Shown in pieces: positions 45,234-57,639 of a DNA stretch of 64,000 nucleotides (its first letter is position 1; each line of letters opens with the position of its first letter). Position numbers and translations under genes: made by a program. The stretch covers positions 62,001-126,000 of the forward strand of contig NZ_BDBF01000002.1 of NCBI RefSeq assembly GCF_001612845.1, written 5' to 3'. The notes under the pieces are model-generated. The model made no database searches and had not been told where the DNA came from. It saw only the letters and a program-made list of their open reading frames with translations. The stretch comes from Nocardia elegans NBRC 108235 (GTDB lineage: Bacteria; Actinomycetota; Actinomycetes; Mycobacteriales; Mycobacteriaceae).

Positions 45234-45366
45234 TCCGTACGCACCCCTACCACCAGTGCGGTTCACCTCGGCGGCTCGCACCCCAGCAAGTAAGCGGCAC
45301 AACGGTTTACACTGGGGTGCCAGTCGCGGCCGATGCCGCCGCGTGAGCCGACCGTGAGGTGACGAG

Positions 45367-45843
45367 ATGGTAGCCAGTGCCGGAGAACGTCAGCAGCCCG
45401 CGACCGAGCATCCCGAACTGGACATCCTGCCCACCTGGCCGCTGGACACCATCGCCGTCCTGGTGACCACCGATCCGTCGCCGCACGCGATTCCCGTGAG
45501 CTGGCCGGTGCGCGCCGACGATCGGCGAATCCTGTTGAGCCTCAAGTTCGATCGTGGGTCGCTGGCCCGGCTGCGCAAACGTCCCGACGTCGCGCTGCTG
45601 ATCCTCGGCGGCGGCAATGTGGCACTGTGCGCCCGCGGTCGCGCGCGGGTGATCGCCGATCCGATGCCCGGCGCCGAGGACTATGTGGCCGTCGCCATCG
45701 ATGTCGAGGTGATCGACGACCACCGCCAGGGCGCGTTCGAGGTCGAGGCGGGCATCCAGCGCACGGTTCTCGACGAACCGGAACTCGAATACCTCCGCTC
45801 GCGTGTCGCCACCCTGCAGCAGATGGTCGACGCGAAGAATTGA
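45367..45843 (+). CDS. PPOX/F420 split-barrel family protein
   Basis: A 158-residue protein of the pyridoxamine-phosphate-oxidase-like split barrel: [40 protein letters not shown], and [14 protein letters not shown] strands. Actinobacterial members bind FMN, heme or F420; the cofactor cannot be told here. GAGG lies about 7 nt upstream of the ATG. It lies 133 bp after the MATE gene and 5 bp before the thiamine-binding-like gene, so it is probably a separate unit from the cassette. Confidence 0.72.
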   Translation: MVASAGERQQPATEHPELDILPTWPLDTIAVLVTTDPSPHAIPVSWPVRADDRRILLSLKFDRGSLARLRKRPDVALLILGGGNVALCARGRARVIADPMPGAEDYVAVAIDVEVIDDHRQGAFEVEAGIQRTVLDEPELEYLRSRVATLQQMVDAKN

Positions 45844-45848
45844 CGCCC

Positions 45849-46148
45849 ATGATCGCCGCCTTCTCGGTCACCCCGCTCGGCACCGGCGCCGATGTGGGCC
45901 GCGCCGTAGCCGAAGCCGTCCGCATCGTCCGCGCCAGCGGGCTGCCGAACGAAACCAACGCCATGTTCACCACGCTCGAGGGGGAATGGGACGAGGTGAT
46001 GGGGGTCATCAAGCAGGCCTCCGACGCCGTCCTCGCGGTCGCGCCGCGCTGCAGCCTGGTGATCAAGGCCGATATTCGTCCTGGAGTCACCGGCGCGTTG
46101 ACCTCGAAGGTCGAGACCGTCGAACGCTATCTCGCGGAAGGCTCCTGA
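45849..46148 (+). CDS. MTH1187/YkoF family thiamine-binding-like protein
   Basis: A 99-residue protein of the UPF0045/MTH1187 family: [20 protein letters not shown] opening, [20 protein letters not shown], and [11 protein letters not shown] near the end. The fold is a ferredoxin-like dimer, with some members binding thiamine or its pyrimidine. It starts 5 bp after the preceding stop, so the two are co-transcribed. It is convergent with mazG. Confidence 0.8.
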   Translation: MIAAFSVTPLGTGADVGRAVAEAVRIVRASGLPNETNAMFTTLEGEWDEVMGVIKQASDAVLAVAPRCSLVIKADIRPGVTGALTSKVETVERYLAEGS

Positions 46149-46182
46149 CCACCCGACACGAACGAGCAGCGCCGCCGCGATC

Positions 46183-46946
46183 TCACCCGTGGCGCTGCCG
46201 GTCCCCCAGCGAGTCGGCGAAGGTTTCCCAGTGGGCGCGCCACTCGTCGGGACGCAGCGGCCCGCGTACGCCGCGGGTCCGCTCGGCCGCGTCCTCGGCG
46301 GCCCGGATTCGCGCCGCGAAGTCCAACGTGGCCTTGCGGAGCCGCTCCTCGGCACTTTCGGGTCCGCCCAGATGAATCGTCCGCAGCTCCTCCGGGACCA
46401 GATCCTCGGGTAATCCCGCCTTCGCGCTGCGCGAGCGAACCTTCTCCGCCAGCGCCAGCGCGGGTTGCGCCATCGCGATCCCGTCCAGGCAGGAGCGGCG
46501 CGCCTTCTCGGTGAGTTTACGTTCCTCCCAGGCCCTTTCCTGGGCGGCGACCTTCGCGGCCACATCCGCACCGGCGTCCACGACCGGATCCGACAGATGC
46601 GGACTGCGGTGCACCAGTTTCGCGACCAACGCCGCGGCCACATCGTCGACCGTGAATTCGCCTGCGGCCTGCGCGATCCGGGAATGGAACAGCACCTGCA
46701 GCAGCAGATCGCCGAGTTCCTCCTTGATGGTCTCGGCGTCGCCGTGCTGGATGGCGTCGAGGAGTTCGTAGGTCTCCTCCAGCAGATACGGCCGCAGCGA
46801 GTCGTGGGTCTGGGTGACCTCCCAACCACCGAAATCCCACAGCCGGTCCATGACCTCGACCGCCTCGGTCAGGCCGTGCGCGACCCGTGCGGAATCAGCC
46901 GCGGCGTCGCCGGTTCCGCCCGACGGGCGCTCGCCCTGGTCCTCGC

Positions 46947-46950
<4 letters not shown>
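46183..46950 (-). CDS. mazG: Nucleoside triphosphate pyrophosphohydrolase MazG
   Basis: A 255-residue all-alpha NTP pyrophosphohydrolase. The family metal motif is visible as [10 protein letters not shown]...[14 protein letters not shown] (E-x-x-E and E-x-x-D), preceded by [14 protein letters not shown], where the family usually has LRxxCPW. It removes noncanonical or oxidised dNTPs and affects (p)ppGpp in mycobacteria. The GTG start overlaps the mfd TGA by 4 nt, so it is coupled to mfd, as in M. tuberculosis. The final 70 residues are an actinobacterial extension. Confidence 0.9.
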
Positions 46951-50561
<3,611 letters not shown>

Positions 50562-50644
50562 GAAAGAAACTCCCGCTGCACAGATCGGCGATTTCAGAGC
50601 GACCAACCGAGTCTATGTTTTCGGCCTCCGCTTCGCTCCGGCGG

Positions 50645-50736
50645 GGTTCTCGGCCCTCAGGCCTCGTTTTTCCCTCCTCCGCTCAGTCGCTGCGCTCCCT
50701 CGCTCCGTCAGTCCAAAATCGAGGCGGCCGAGAACC
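50645..50736. terminator. Long-arm inverted repeat, probable terminator
   Basis: GGTTCTCGGCC (50645-50655) plus GCCTCGTTTT (50661-50670) pairs with AAAATCGAGGC plus GGCCGAGAACC (50715-50736) across a loop of 44 nt containing T/C-rich TCGCTCCG-type repeats. It is downstream of the minus-strand GBL-receptor-like gene and upstream of mfd. Confidence 0.45.
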
Positions 50737-50805
50737 ACTCGGGCGCACATCTCGCAAATGTGGGCTCCGGCGTTCACAGGTACCGTCGTCTGACGTCGCG
50801 ACCGA

Positions 50806-51453
50806 TTACGGCACGTAGCGACGCAGCCTCCGCGCCGCGAATTCCCGGAAGTACGCCACCTTCTCGTCCGGCACGATCGAGGGCAGCAGGAAGTACCACA
50901 TGCGTTCCATGCGCACCGCCATCTGGTCGATGGATTCGGTGCCGACGGCGGTGATGTGGACTCCGGCGGTCATCTCCTGCAGGAGAAGGCCGATGGTTTC
51001 GGGGTCGAGGTCGGGTTTGAGGTCGCCCTGGGCGATGGCCCGCTCGGCGAGCAGTATCTGGGTTTCACCCCAGGTCTTGGTGATGTTCTCGCCCGAGGCG
51101 CCGCGATAGTCGCCGATCTGGTGCGTCAGTTTGAGCATCGCGCCCACCATCGGATCGTTCATGGTGAGGTCGGCGACGACGTAGGTGATGCCGATGGCGG
51201 CTTCGAGCGCGGGCACGCGCGGGTCGAAGAAGCCCTGGCAGGCGCCGCGCAGTCGTTCGTTGCCCTGGTCGACTACGGCGCGCGCGAGTTCTTCCTTGGA
51301 TCCGAAGTGGAAGTACAGTGCGCCCTTGGTGACGTTGGATTGCGAGATGATCTCGCTGAGGCTCGCATTCGCGTAACCGAGTCGCAGAAAGACGTCGGCC
51401 GCGCCTGCCAGCACCGAATCGCGGGTGATTTCCGCACGCGCTTGCCTAGCCAT
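50806..51453 (-). CDS. TetR regulator resembling gamma-butyrolactone receptors (ScbR/ArpA type)
   Basis: A 215-residue TetR-family protein. The N-terminus MARQARAEITRDSVLAGAAD, then GYANASLSEIISQSNVTKGA and LYFHFGSKEELARAVV closely follow the pattern of ArpA/ScbR receptors (R-A-E-x-T-R, V-T-K-G-A-L-Y-F-H-F). These bind diffusible butyrolactones and repress secondary metabolism. No AfsA/ScbA synthase is in the window, so the ligand is unknown. Two direct repeats lie upstream of its start. Next to it is a second TetR gene read in the same direction. Confidence 0.8.
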   Translation of the reverse strand: MARQARAEITRDSVLAGAADVFLRLGYANASLSEIISQSNVTKGALYFHFGSKEELARAVVDQGNERLRGACQGFFDPRVPALEAAIGITYVVADLTMNDPMVGAMLKLTHQIGDYRGASGENITKTWGETQILLAERAIAQGDLKPDLDPETIGLLLQEMTAGVHITAVGTESIDQMAVRMERMWYFLLPSIVPDEKVAYFREFAARRLRRYVP

Positions 51454-51484
51454 CAGATCCGCCTGTCCTCAAACCAGCCATCCT

Positions 51485-51518
51485 GAAGTAGACCGATATC
51501 CCGAAGTTGACCGACATC
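51485..51518. promoter_or_regulatory. Tandem operator-like direct repeat
   Basis: GAAGTAGACCGATATC (51485-51500) and GAAGTTGACCGACATC (51503-51518) share 14 of 16 bases with an 18-bp period, 32 bp upstream of the butyrolactone-receptor-like start. They probably represent its autoregulatory region. Confidence 0.45.
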
Positions 51519-51669
51519 ACAGCTCGAACAGCACTTGAAGGATGGGTGAACCGTACCATCCGACCGGCCGTCGCCAGCGGAATCGAGCATTAAGACCAGT
51601 CTCCTTCGCAAACAATGGGCTAACCGTCCAGTTCGGTCCCCTATTACCCCCCGGCATCGCCACCGCCGG

Positions 51670-52323
51670 TCAGCCGGGTGTCGCGCTCGGCCATTCGGAG
51701 GCCAGCTGCGGATCGGCCTCGAGGTGGGTGAGCCCGTTCCAGCACAGGTTGACCAGATGCGCGGCGACCACCTCTTTGGACGGCTGCCGCTCGTCGAGCC
51801 ACCAGGTGGCCGCGGTGGCGACCATGCCGACCAGGGCTTGCGCGTAGAGGGTGGCGAGACTGGTGTCGAAGCCGCGGCGTTCGAAATCGCCGGCGAGGAT
51901 GTGCGCGACCTGATTGACCGCCTCGTTCAGCAGGCTGGAATAGGTGCCGGCGGCGGCCGAGGCGGGCTGATCGCGCATCAGGATCCGGAAACCGTCGGTG
52001 CGCTCCTCGATATAGGTCAGCAGCGCCAGGGCGACCTGTTCCAGCCGGACGCGGGAGCGGTTCTGGGTCAGCGACGAGGTGATCATGTCCAGCAGCGTCG
52101 ACATCTCGCGGTCGACGACGACCGCGTAGAGCCCTTCCTTACCGCCGAAGTGTTCGTACACAACGGGTTTGGAGACTTGAGCGCGCTGGGCGATCTCCTC
52201 GATGGAGGTGGCGTCGTATCCGCGTTCGGCGAACAGCGCCCGTCCGATCTCGATCAACTGCTGGCGCCGCTGCGTTCCGGTCATCCGCGGGCGCGGCGCC
52301 CGCGCCGCATCACCGGAAGTCAT
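51670..52323 (-). CDS. TetR family regulator (Rv1019-like)
   Basis: A 217-residue repressor. HTH at about 20-65 (RRQQLIEIGRALFAERGYDA, SIEEIAQRAQVSKPVVYEHF). The C-terminal domain has SAAAGTYSSLLNEAVNQVAH and LVGMVATAATWWLDERQPSK. Position and sequence suit the regulator beside mfd-mazG in M. tuberculosis (Rv1019), which represses its neighbours; here another TetR gene lies between. A dispersed 122-nt element lies 24 bp upstream of its start. Confidence 0.86.
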   Translation of the reverse strand: MTSGDAARAPRPRMTGTQRRQQLIEIGRALFAERGYDATSIEEIAQRAQVSKPVVYEHFGGKEGLYAVVVDREMSTLLDMITSSLTQNRSRVRLEQVALALLTYIEERTDGFRILMRDQPASAAAGTYSSLLNEAVNQVAHILAGDFERRGFDTSLATLYAQALVGMVATAATWWLDERQPSKEVVAAHLVNLCWNGLTHLEADPQLASEWPSATPG

Positions 52324-52346
52324 CGCTGCTCCCCCGCCTCTCTCCC

Positions 52347-52468
52347 CCGCCTCTCCGGGAATCTTGCCGGTCGTAGGTACCTGGAGATTTCTCAGCCGGA
52401 CCGGCGGTCGGCAGCGTACCTGCGGTCAGGGCGTGCCCGACGAGTTACCCATGTGCTTTCGAAATCAG
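52347..52468 (+). repeat. Dispersed intergenic element, copy 2
   Basis: The 122-nt element shares its 5' block (CCGCCTCTCCGGG, 52347-52359) and 3' block (52429-52468: GGGCGTGCCCGACGAG then TTACCCATGTGCTTTCGAAA and TCAG) with copies at 262 and 55359. It lies between a TetR start and tRNA-Gln in a 312-bp gap; the remaining bases of that gap (52469-52635) show nothing I can name. Confidence 0.6.
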
Positions 52469-52635
52469 ATGTTGCGTTGTGCAAATTTACCCGACCGCGA
52501 CCGGGCCATCTCGCAGACCCGCGACCACGCGCGGGAAAATCTGCCCGCAATTCGCGGAGATGCGGGGAAACGTGCGAGGATATTGCGCGCATGCCGTGCG
52601 TAGCGGTGGACCCGCAGGGTTCATCGGTGCGACGA

Positions 52636-52706
52636 TCCGCCGTAGTGTAATGGCAGCACCACTGATTTTGGTTCAGTTAGTTCAGGTTCGAGTCCTGGCG
52701 GCGGAG
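52636..52706 (+). tRNA. tRNA-Gln (anticodon UUG)
   Basis: A 71-nt cloverleaf. Acceptor TCCGCCG pairs with CGGCGGA, anticodon stem ACTGA/TCAGT has loop TTTTGGT (anticodon TTG), and T loop is TTCGAGT. No CCA is encoded. A GC hairpin follows at 52746. Confidence 0.93.
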
Positions 52707-52745
52707 CTGGCGATGGGGCTGTGACCTGCGTGAATATCGAGTGAA

Positions 52746-52760
52746 GCCCCGAGCCGGGGC
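52746..52760 (+). terminator. Short GC hairpin after tRNA-Gln
   Basis: GCCCC and GGGGC arms with a 5-nt loop, followed by a GC-rich CCCGGGCCCGGG stretch, lie 40 bp after the tRNA. Confidence 0.45.
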
Positions 52761-52890
52761 CCGGGCCCGGGTGGACTAGGGTGTGGGCGGACGGCCAGCC
52801 GCCGGGCCCGCCGCAGACCGGATCTGCGAAGGTCCGGCGCAGGCAAAGACAGCGCGTACCAGCACGATGACAGGCAGCCGAGGGAGATCC

Positions 52891-54381
52891 ATGCCACAGC
52901 AGACCGCCGTCGTCGTTCTCGCCGCCGGTGCCGGAACTCGAATGCGGTCCAAGACACCGAAAGTGCTGCATTCGCTCGCCGGGCGCAGCATGCTCGAGCA
53001 CGCCCTGCACGCGGCGAACGAGATCGACCCCACCGCCCTGATCACGGTGATCGGCCACGACCGCGAACAGGTCGGCGCCGCGGTGAATTCCGTTGCGGCA
53101 GAACTGGGTCGCGAGATCACCTCCGCGGTGCAGGAACAGCAGCTGGGCACCGGGCACGCGGTGCAGTGCGCCCTGACGGCGCTGCCCGCGGACTTCACCG
53201 GCGACCTGCTGGTGACCTCCGCCGATGTGCCGCTGCTCGACGGGCACACCCTCTCGGCCCTGCTGGACGAGCATCGCAGTTATCAACCGCGTTCCGCGGT
53301 CACGGTTTTGACCTTCGTTCCGGAGGATCCGAACGGGTACGGCCGGATCGTGCGCGACGCCGACGGCGGCGTGCTCGAGATCGTCGAACACGCCGATGCC
53401 ACGCCGGAGCAGGCGGCGATCAACGAAGTCAATTCCGGCGTCTACGTTTTCGACGTCGCCGTGCTGCGGACGATGATCAGCCGCCTGACGACCGCCAACG
53501 CCCAGCACGAGCTGTATCTGACCGATGTCCTGAAGCTGGCGCGCGAGGCCGGTAATCCGGTGCACGGCGCGCGTCTGGTCGACGCCGCCAAGGTCACCGG
53601 AGTCAACGACCGGGTGCAGATGGCTCAGGCCGCCCGCACGCTGAACCGCTACATCCTCGAGCGCCATATGCGCGCCGGAGTCACCGTCATCGATCCGGCC
53701 ACCACCTGGGTGGATGCGAGTGTGCGCATCGGCCGCGACGCGGTGCTGCGCCCCGGCGTGCAACTGCTCGGCAATACCGTGATCGGCGAGGATGCCGAGG
53801 TCGGCCCCGATTCCACCCTGACCGATGTGCTCGTCGGTGAGGGCGCGAAGGTGGTCCGGACCCACGGCGAGGGCGCGACCATCGCCGCCGCCGCCACAAT
53901 CGGGCCGTTTGCCTATTTGCGACCGGGGACGATCGTCGGTGAGTCCGGCAAGATCGGCGCATTCGTAGAGACCAAGAACGCCTCGATCGGCGCGCATTCG
54001 AAGGTCCCGCATCTGACCTACGTCGGCGACGCCACGATCGGCGAATACAGCAACATCGGCGCATCGAGCGTGTTCGTCAACTACGACGGGGTGAAGAAAC
54101 ACCACACCGTCGTGGGTTCGCATGTGCGCACGGGCAGCGACACGATGTTCGTGGCGCCGGTGACCGTGGGCGATGGCGCATATTCGGCAGCGGGTACTGT
54201 GCTGCGTAGAAACGTTCCGCCGGGAGCGCTGGCGGTGTCCGGCGGAGCGCAGAAGAACATTGAGGGCTGGGTGCAGCGGTATCGTCCCGGGACGGCCGCG
54301 GCGCAGGCGGCGGCGGAGGCGATCGCGGCCGATGACAGAGCGAGTCAGGCAACCGAGCAAAAGGATGGCAACACAGAGTGA
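52891..54381 (+). CDS. glmU: Bifunctional N-acetylglucosamine-1-phosphate uridyltransferase/glucosamine-1-phosphate acetyltransferase
   Basis: A 496-residue enzyme making UDP-GlcNAc for peptidoglycan and other glycans. N-terminal pyrophosphorylase [20 protein letters not shown] (residues 6-25), mid-domain [11 protein letters not shown]-terminal left-handed beta helix with [15 protein letters not shown] and catalytic [18 protein letters not shown]. Length is usual for actinobacteria. AGGGAG lies 5 nt before the ATG; the upstream in-frame extension is non-conserved. The stop overlaps the prs start by 4 nt. Confidence 0.97.
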   Translation: MPQQTAVVVLAAGAGTRMRSKTPKVLHSLAGRSMLEHALHAANEIDPTALITVIGHDREQVGAAVNSVAAELGREITSAVQEQQLGTGHAVQCALTALPADFTGDLLVTSADVPLLDGHTLSALLDEHRSYQPRSAVTVLTFVPEDPNGYGRIVRDADGGVLEIVEHADATPEQAAINEVNSGVYVFDVAVLRTMISRLTTANAQHELYLTDVLKLAREAGNPVHGARLVDAAKVTGVNDRVQMAQAARTLNRYILERHMRAGVTVIDPATTWVDASVRIGRDAVLRPGVQLLGNTVIGEDAEVGPDSTLTDVLVGEGAKVVRTHGEGATIAAAATIGPFAYLRPGTIVGESGKIGAFVETKNASIGAHSKVPHLTYVGDATIGEYSNIGASSVFVNYDGVKKHHTVVGSHVRTGSDTMFVAPVTVGDGAYSAAGTVLRRNVPPGALAVSGGAQKNIEGWVQRYRPGTAAAQAAAEAIAADDRASQATEQKDGNTE

Positions 54382-55358
54382 CCGCGTTCTCCACCGATAA
54401 CCAGAAGAACCTGATGCTGTTCTCGGGGCGCGCTCACCCCGAGCTGGCCGAGCAGGTCGCGAAGGAACTCGACGTCGCGATCACGCCGCAAACCGCCCGC
54501 GAGTTCGCCAACGGCGAGATCTTCGTTCGCTTCGAAGAATCGGTACGCGGCTCGGATGCCTTTGTGCTGCAAAGCTTTCCGGCTCCGCTGAACCAGTGGC
54601 TGATGGAACAGCTCATCATGATCGATGCGCTCAAGCGCGGTTCGGCCAAGCGGATCACCGCCGTCCTGCCGTTCTACCCCTACGCCCGCCAGGACAAGAA
54701 GCACCGCGGCCGCGAGCCCATCTCCGCCCGCCTGGTCGCCGATCTGCTCAAGACCGCCGGCGCGGACCGCATCATCACCGTCGACCTGCACACCGATCAG
54801 ATCCAGGGCTTCTTCGACGGCCCGGTCGACCACATGCACGCGCTGGTCCAGCTGTCGGAGTACGTGCGCAACCACTACAGCACCGAGAACGTCACCATCG
54901 TCTCCCCCGACGCCGGTCGCGTGAAGGTGGCCGAGAAGTGGGCCGACGCGCTCGGTGGCGCGCCGGTGGCGTTCATCCACAAGACCCGCGACCCGCTGGT
55001 GCCGAACCAGGTCAAGTCGCATCGTCCCGTCGGTGACGTCGCGGGCCGCACCTGCATCCTGATCGACGACATGATCGACACCGGTGGCACCATCGCCGAG
55101 GCCGTGCGCGTGCTGCGCGAGGCCGGGGCCGGCGATGTGGTCATCGCCGCCACCCACGGCGTGCTGTCCTCCCCTGCGGCGGAGCGCCTGGCCTCCTGCG
55201 GCGCCAAGGAGGTCATCGTCACCAACACCCTGCCGATCACCGAGGACAAGAAGTTCCCCTCGCTGACCGTGCTGTCGATCGCCCCGCTGCTGGCGCGGAC
55301 GATCCGCGAGGTCTTCGAGAACGGGTCGGTCACCGGCCTGTTCAACGGCTCCGCCTAA
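54378..55358 (+). CDS. prs: Ribose-phosphate pyrophosphokinase
   Basis: A 326-residue enzyme making PRPP from ribose 5-phosphate and ATP. Visible are [17 protein letters not shown], flexible-loop [20 protein letters not shown], the PRPP synthase signature [18 protein letters not shown], and the PRPP-binding [18 protein letters not shown]. Length fits class I. The GTG start overlaps the glmU TGA (GTGA), so the two are coupled, an arrangement conserved in mycobacteria. A dispersed repeat begins at the base after the stop. Confidence 0.97.
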   Translation: MTAFSTDNQKNLMLFSGRAHPELAEQVAKELDVAITPQTAREFANGEIFVRFEESVRGSDAFVLQSFPAPLNQWLMEQLIMIDALKRGSAKRITAVLPFYPYARQDKKHRGREPISARLVADLLKTAGADRIITVDLHTDQIQGFFDGPVDHMHALVQLSEYVRNHYSTENVTIVSPDAGRVKVAEKWADALGGAPVAFIHKTRDPLVPNQVKSHRPVGDVAGRTCILIDDMIDTGGTIAEAVRVLREAGAGDVVIAATHGVLSSPAAERLASCGAKEVIVTNTLPITEDKKFPSLTVLSIAPLLARTIREVFENGSVTGLFNGSA

Positions 55359-55482
55359 CCGCCTCTCCGCGTATTCAGCGTGCCGTGGGGTTGCGGTTGC
55401 GTTGGCAGTCGGTCTCGCCTTGGGTGCGTGTCGGTTTTTGGGCGTGCCCGGGGAGTTACCCATGTTCTTGTGAAATCAGTCG
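55359..55482 (+). repeat. Dispersed intergenic element, copy 3
   Basis: The 124-nt element begins immediately after the prs stop. 5' block 55359-55380 (CCGCCTCTCCGCG then TATTCAGCG) and 3' block 55440-55482 (GGGCGTGCCCGGGGAG, TTACCCATGTTCTTGTGAAA, TCAGTCG) match copies 1 and 2, with several substitutions. The remainder of the gap up to 55628 holds nothing recognisable. Confidence 0.6.
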
Positions 55483-55628
55483 TTCCGTCGGGTGACTATC
55501 CGTCGGGGCGACTGATTTGTTCTGGGGATTGTTCTCTCCTCTTCTTTCGGGATCAGCGGTAGCGTTGGTTGTAGGGTGCACCGCGAATGTTGAGGGTGTG
55601 CCGGGCCTGCGAGAGAGGTAGGCGACGG

Positions 55629-55943
55629 ATGGCCGACGACGACACTTACCCGTTGATGGACGAGGTGTTCGAGATGGGCGATGACGAGCGCGAAGACCTG
55701 GATTACGACCTCGGTGACGATGAACAGGCCGACGAGATCCGCGAATATCAGCGCTACATCGACGATCCGCCCGACGACCTGGAAATCAGGTATCACGAGA
55801 ACGACGACGACGGCCGCCTGGGGATTCGCAGCGAACTCGACCAGGAATGGACCCGCCGCCGGCATCGTCAGGAATTGCGCGACGAGGACGAGCGGCCCGC
55901 CGAAGTCGCCGCCATCGAGGTGGTCGACGAGCCGGGCGACTGA
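55629..55943 (+). CDS. Small acidic hypothetical protein
   Basis: A 104-residue, very acidic soluble protein (runs such as MGDDEREDLDYDLGDDEQAD). The central LGIRSELDQEWTRRRHRQEL is the only basic stretch. I recognise no family with confidence; such short acidic proteins near prs occur in several actinobacteria. GAGAGG lies about 11 nt upstream of the ATG. It reads in the same direction as the DUF2461 gene 61 bp further. Confidence 0.6.
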   Translation: MADDDTYPLMDEVFEMGDDEREDLDYDLGDDEQADEIREYQRYIDDPPDDLEIRYHENDDDGRLGIRSELDQEWTRRRHRQELRDEDERPAEVAAIEVVDEPGD

Positions 55944-56004
55944 GCGGCGGCCGGTCGGAGCGGGCGCCGCGGAACATGTCCGCGGCGATCGCTAAGTTGG
56001 CGGT

Positions 56005-56640
56005 ATGAGCGGATTCGCGGGGTTCCCGTTCGCCGGGCTCGACTTCTACGAGGATTTGGAAGCCGACAACTCGAAGGCTTTCTGGACCGCCAACAAACAC
56101 GTCTACGAACAGTCCGTGCGGGCGCCGATGATCGCGCTCACCACGGAACTGGAGAACGACTTCGGACCGGCGAAGATCTTCCGGCCGTATCGCGACGTGC
56201 GGTTCTCCAAGAACAAGGCGCCCTACAAGGACCATCAGGGCGCGGTGGTCCGTACCGCCCCGGGAGCGGGGTGGTACGTCCAGATCGGCGCGCCCGGGCT
56301 GTATGTGGCCGGTGGGGTGTACGCGCCCACGCCCGAGCAGCTCGCGCGGCTGCGCACCACCATCGACGACGAGGTGCGCGGCTACGAATTGCAGGGACTG
56401 CTGGCCGGTTTGGCGGCAGTCGGCTATGTGATCGGCGGGGAGCAACTGAAGACCCGTCCCAAGGGTTTCCCCGCCGACCATCCGCGCATCGACCTGCTGC
56501 GCCACAAATCCCTCGTGATCCACAAGGACTTCGGCGCACCGCCCTGGCTGGAAACACCGCGCGCCGCGACCGAAGTCCGAGCCGCCTGGGAAGATCTGCG
56601 GCCGGTCGTCGAGTGGCTGGCCGCGGTCGTCGGCAACTGA
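56005..56640 (+). CDS. DUF2461 family protein
   Basis: A 211-residue cytosolic protein of the DUF2461 family: FPFAGLDFYEDLEADNSKAF opening, then KIFRPYRDVRFSKNKAPYKD, and LVIHKDFGAPPWLETPRA. The R-D-x-R-F-S-x-(N/D)-K-x-P-Y-K motif is the family signature. The function is unknown. Its stop lies 27 bp from the egtD stop on the other strand, with a small GC hairpin between. Confidence 0.9.
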   Translation: MSGFAGFPFAGLDFYEDLEADNSKAFWTANKHVYEQSVRAPMIALTTELENDFGPAKIFRPYRDVRFSKNKAPYKDHQGAVVRTAPGAGWYVQIGAPGLYVAGGVYAPTPEQLARLRTTIDDEVRGYELQGLLAGLAAVGYVIGGEQLKTRPKGFPADHPRIDLLRHKSLVIHKDFGAPPWLETPRAATEVRAAWEDLRPVVEWLAAVVGN

Positions 56641-56643
56641 CCT

Positions 56644-56662
56644 CGGCGCAGAACCCGCGCCG
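56644..56662. terminator. Short shared hairpin
   Basis: CGGCGC and GCGCCG arms (6 bp) with a 7-nt loop lie between the convergent DUF2461 and egtD genes; a modest terminator candidate. Confidence 0.4.
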
Positions 56663-56667
56663 GGCGA

Positions 56668-57639
56668 TCAGCGTCGTTCGGCGAGGACCAGGGCGAATCG
56701 GTCGTCCGGATCCGTCCACACCTGTTCGGTGGCGAATCCGGCGCTGTCCAGCTCCCGGCCGAGTCCGTCGATGCGGAACTTGGCCGAGATCTCGGTGCGC
56801 ATCTGCTCACCCTGGGCGAAGTCCACGACCAGGTCGAGGTCGGCGACCGTGACCGTCATATCCCGGGTTGCCGCCAACCGCATCTCGATCCATTCGTTCT
56901 CCGCGTCCCAGTGGGCGATATGAGCGAAGGCGTCCGGGTCGAAGTCGGCATGCAATCGAGAGTTCAACACGTGCAAAACGTTTCGGTTGAATTCGGCCGT
57001 CACTCCCGCGGCGTCGTCGTAGGCGGGCACCAGCACGACCGGATCGGTGACCAGGCCGGCCCCCAGCAGCAGTTGCTCACCCGGCTCGAGCACCTGCTGA
57101 ATACCGGCCAGGAATTCGGCCCGCTCCTGCGGGACCAGATTGCCGATGGTGCCGCCCAGGAAGGCGATCATGCGGCGACCGCCGCGCGGAAGATTGTGCA
57201 GGGTTCGGGTGAAATCGCTGACCACCCCGTGCACCGCGAGATTCGGGAACTCGGTGCTAATCTGCTCGGCGGCACCGCGCAGCGCCGACACCGACACATC
57301 CTGCGGCACATAGGTCTTCAGCGGCCCCTCGGACAACAGCGCCGAGAGCAGCAGGCGTGTCTTGGCGGCCGAGCCGGCGCCCAGCTCCACCAGTACCTCG
57401 GCCTGAGCGGTGCGCGCGATCTCGCCGACCACCCGCTCCAGTAACGCGCGCTCGGTGCGGGTCGGGTAGTACTCCGGCAGTTCGGTGATCGCTTCGAACA
57501 GTTCGCTGCCGCGCGCGTCGTAGAACCACTTCGGCGGCAGCGTTTTCGGATTCGTGGTGAGTCCGGTCCGAGCGTCCGATCGCAGGGCTGCGTCGAGATC
57601 GTCGTCGGTGAGGTGGATGTCCAGCGTCGGTTCGATCAT
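56668..57639 (-). CDS. egtD: L-histidine N-alpha-methyltransferase EgtD
   Basis: A 323-residue SAM-dependent enzyme that trimethylates histidine to hercynine, the first step of ergothioneine synthesis. N-terminal TLPPKWFYDARGSELFEAIT and EYYPTRTERALL motifs are EgtD hallmarks; SAM-binding EVLVELGAGSAAKTRLLL; later MIAFLGGTIGNLVPQERAEF and FNRNVLHVLNSRL. Length is standard. The start overlaps egtC stop by 4 nt, so it is the last gene of the egtA-B-C-D set. Confidence 0.96.
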   Translation of the reverse strand: MIEPTLDIHLTDDDLDAALRSDARTGLTTNPKTLPPKWFYDARGSELFEAITELPEYYPTRTERALLERVVGEIARTAQAEVLVELGAGSAAKTRLLLSALLSEGPLKTYVPQDVSVSALRGAAEQISTEFPNLAVHGVVSDFTRTLHNLPRGGRRMIAFLGGTIGNLVPQERAEFLAGIQQVLEPGEQLLLGAGLVTDPVVLVPAYDDAAGVTAEFNRNVLHVLNSRLHADFDPDAFAHIAHWDAENEWIEMRLAATRDMTVTVADLDLVVDFAQGEQMRTEISAKFRIDGLGRELDSAGFATEQVWTDPDDRFALVLAERR

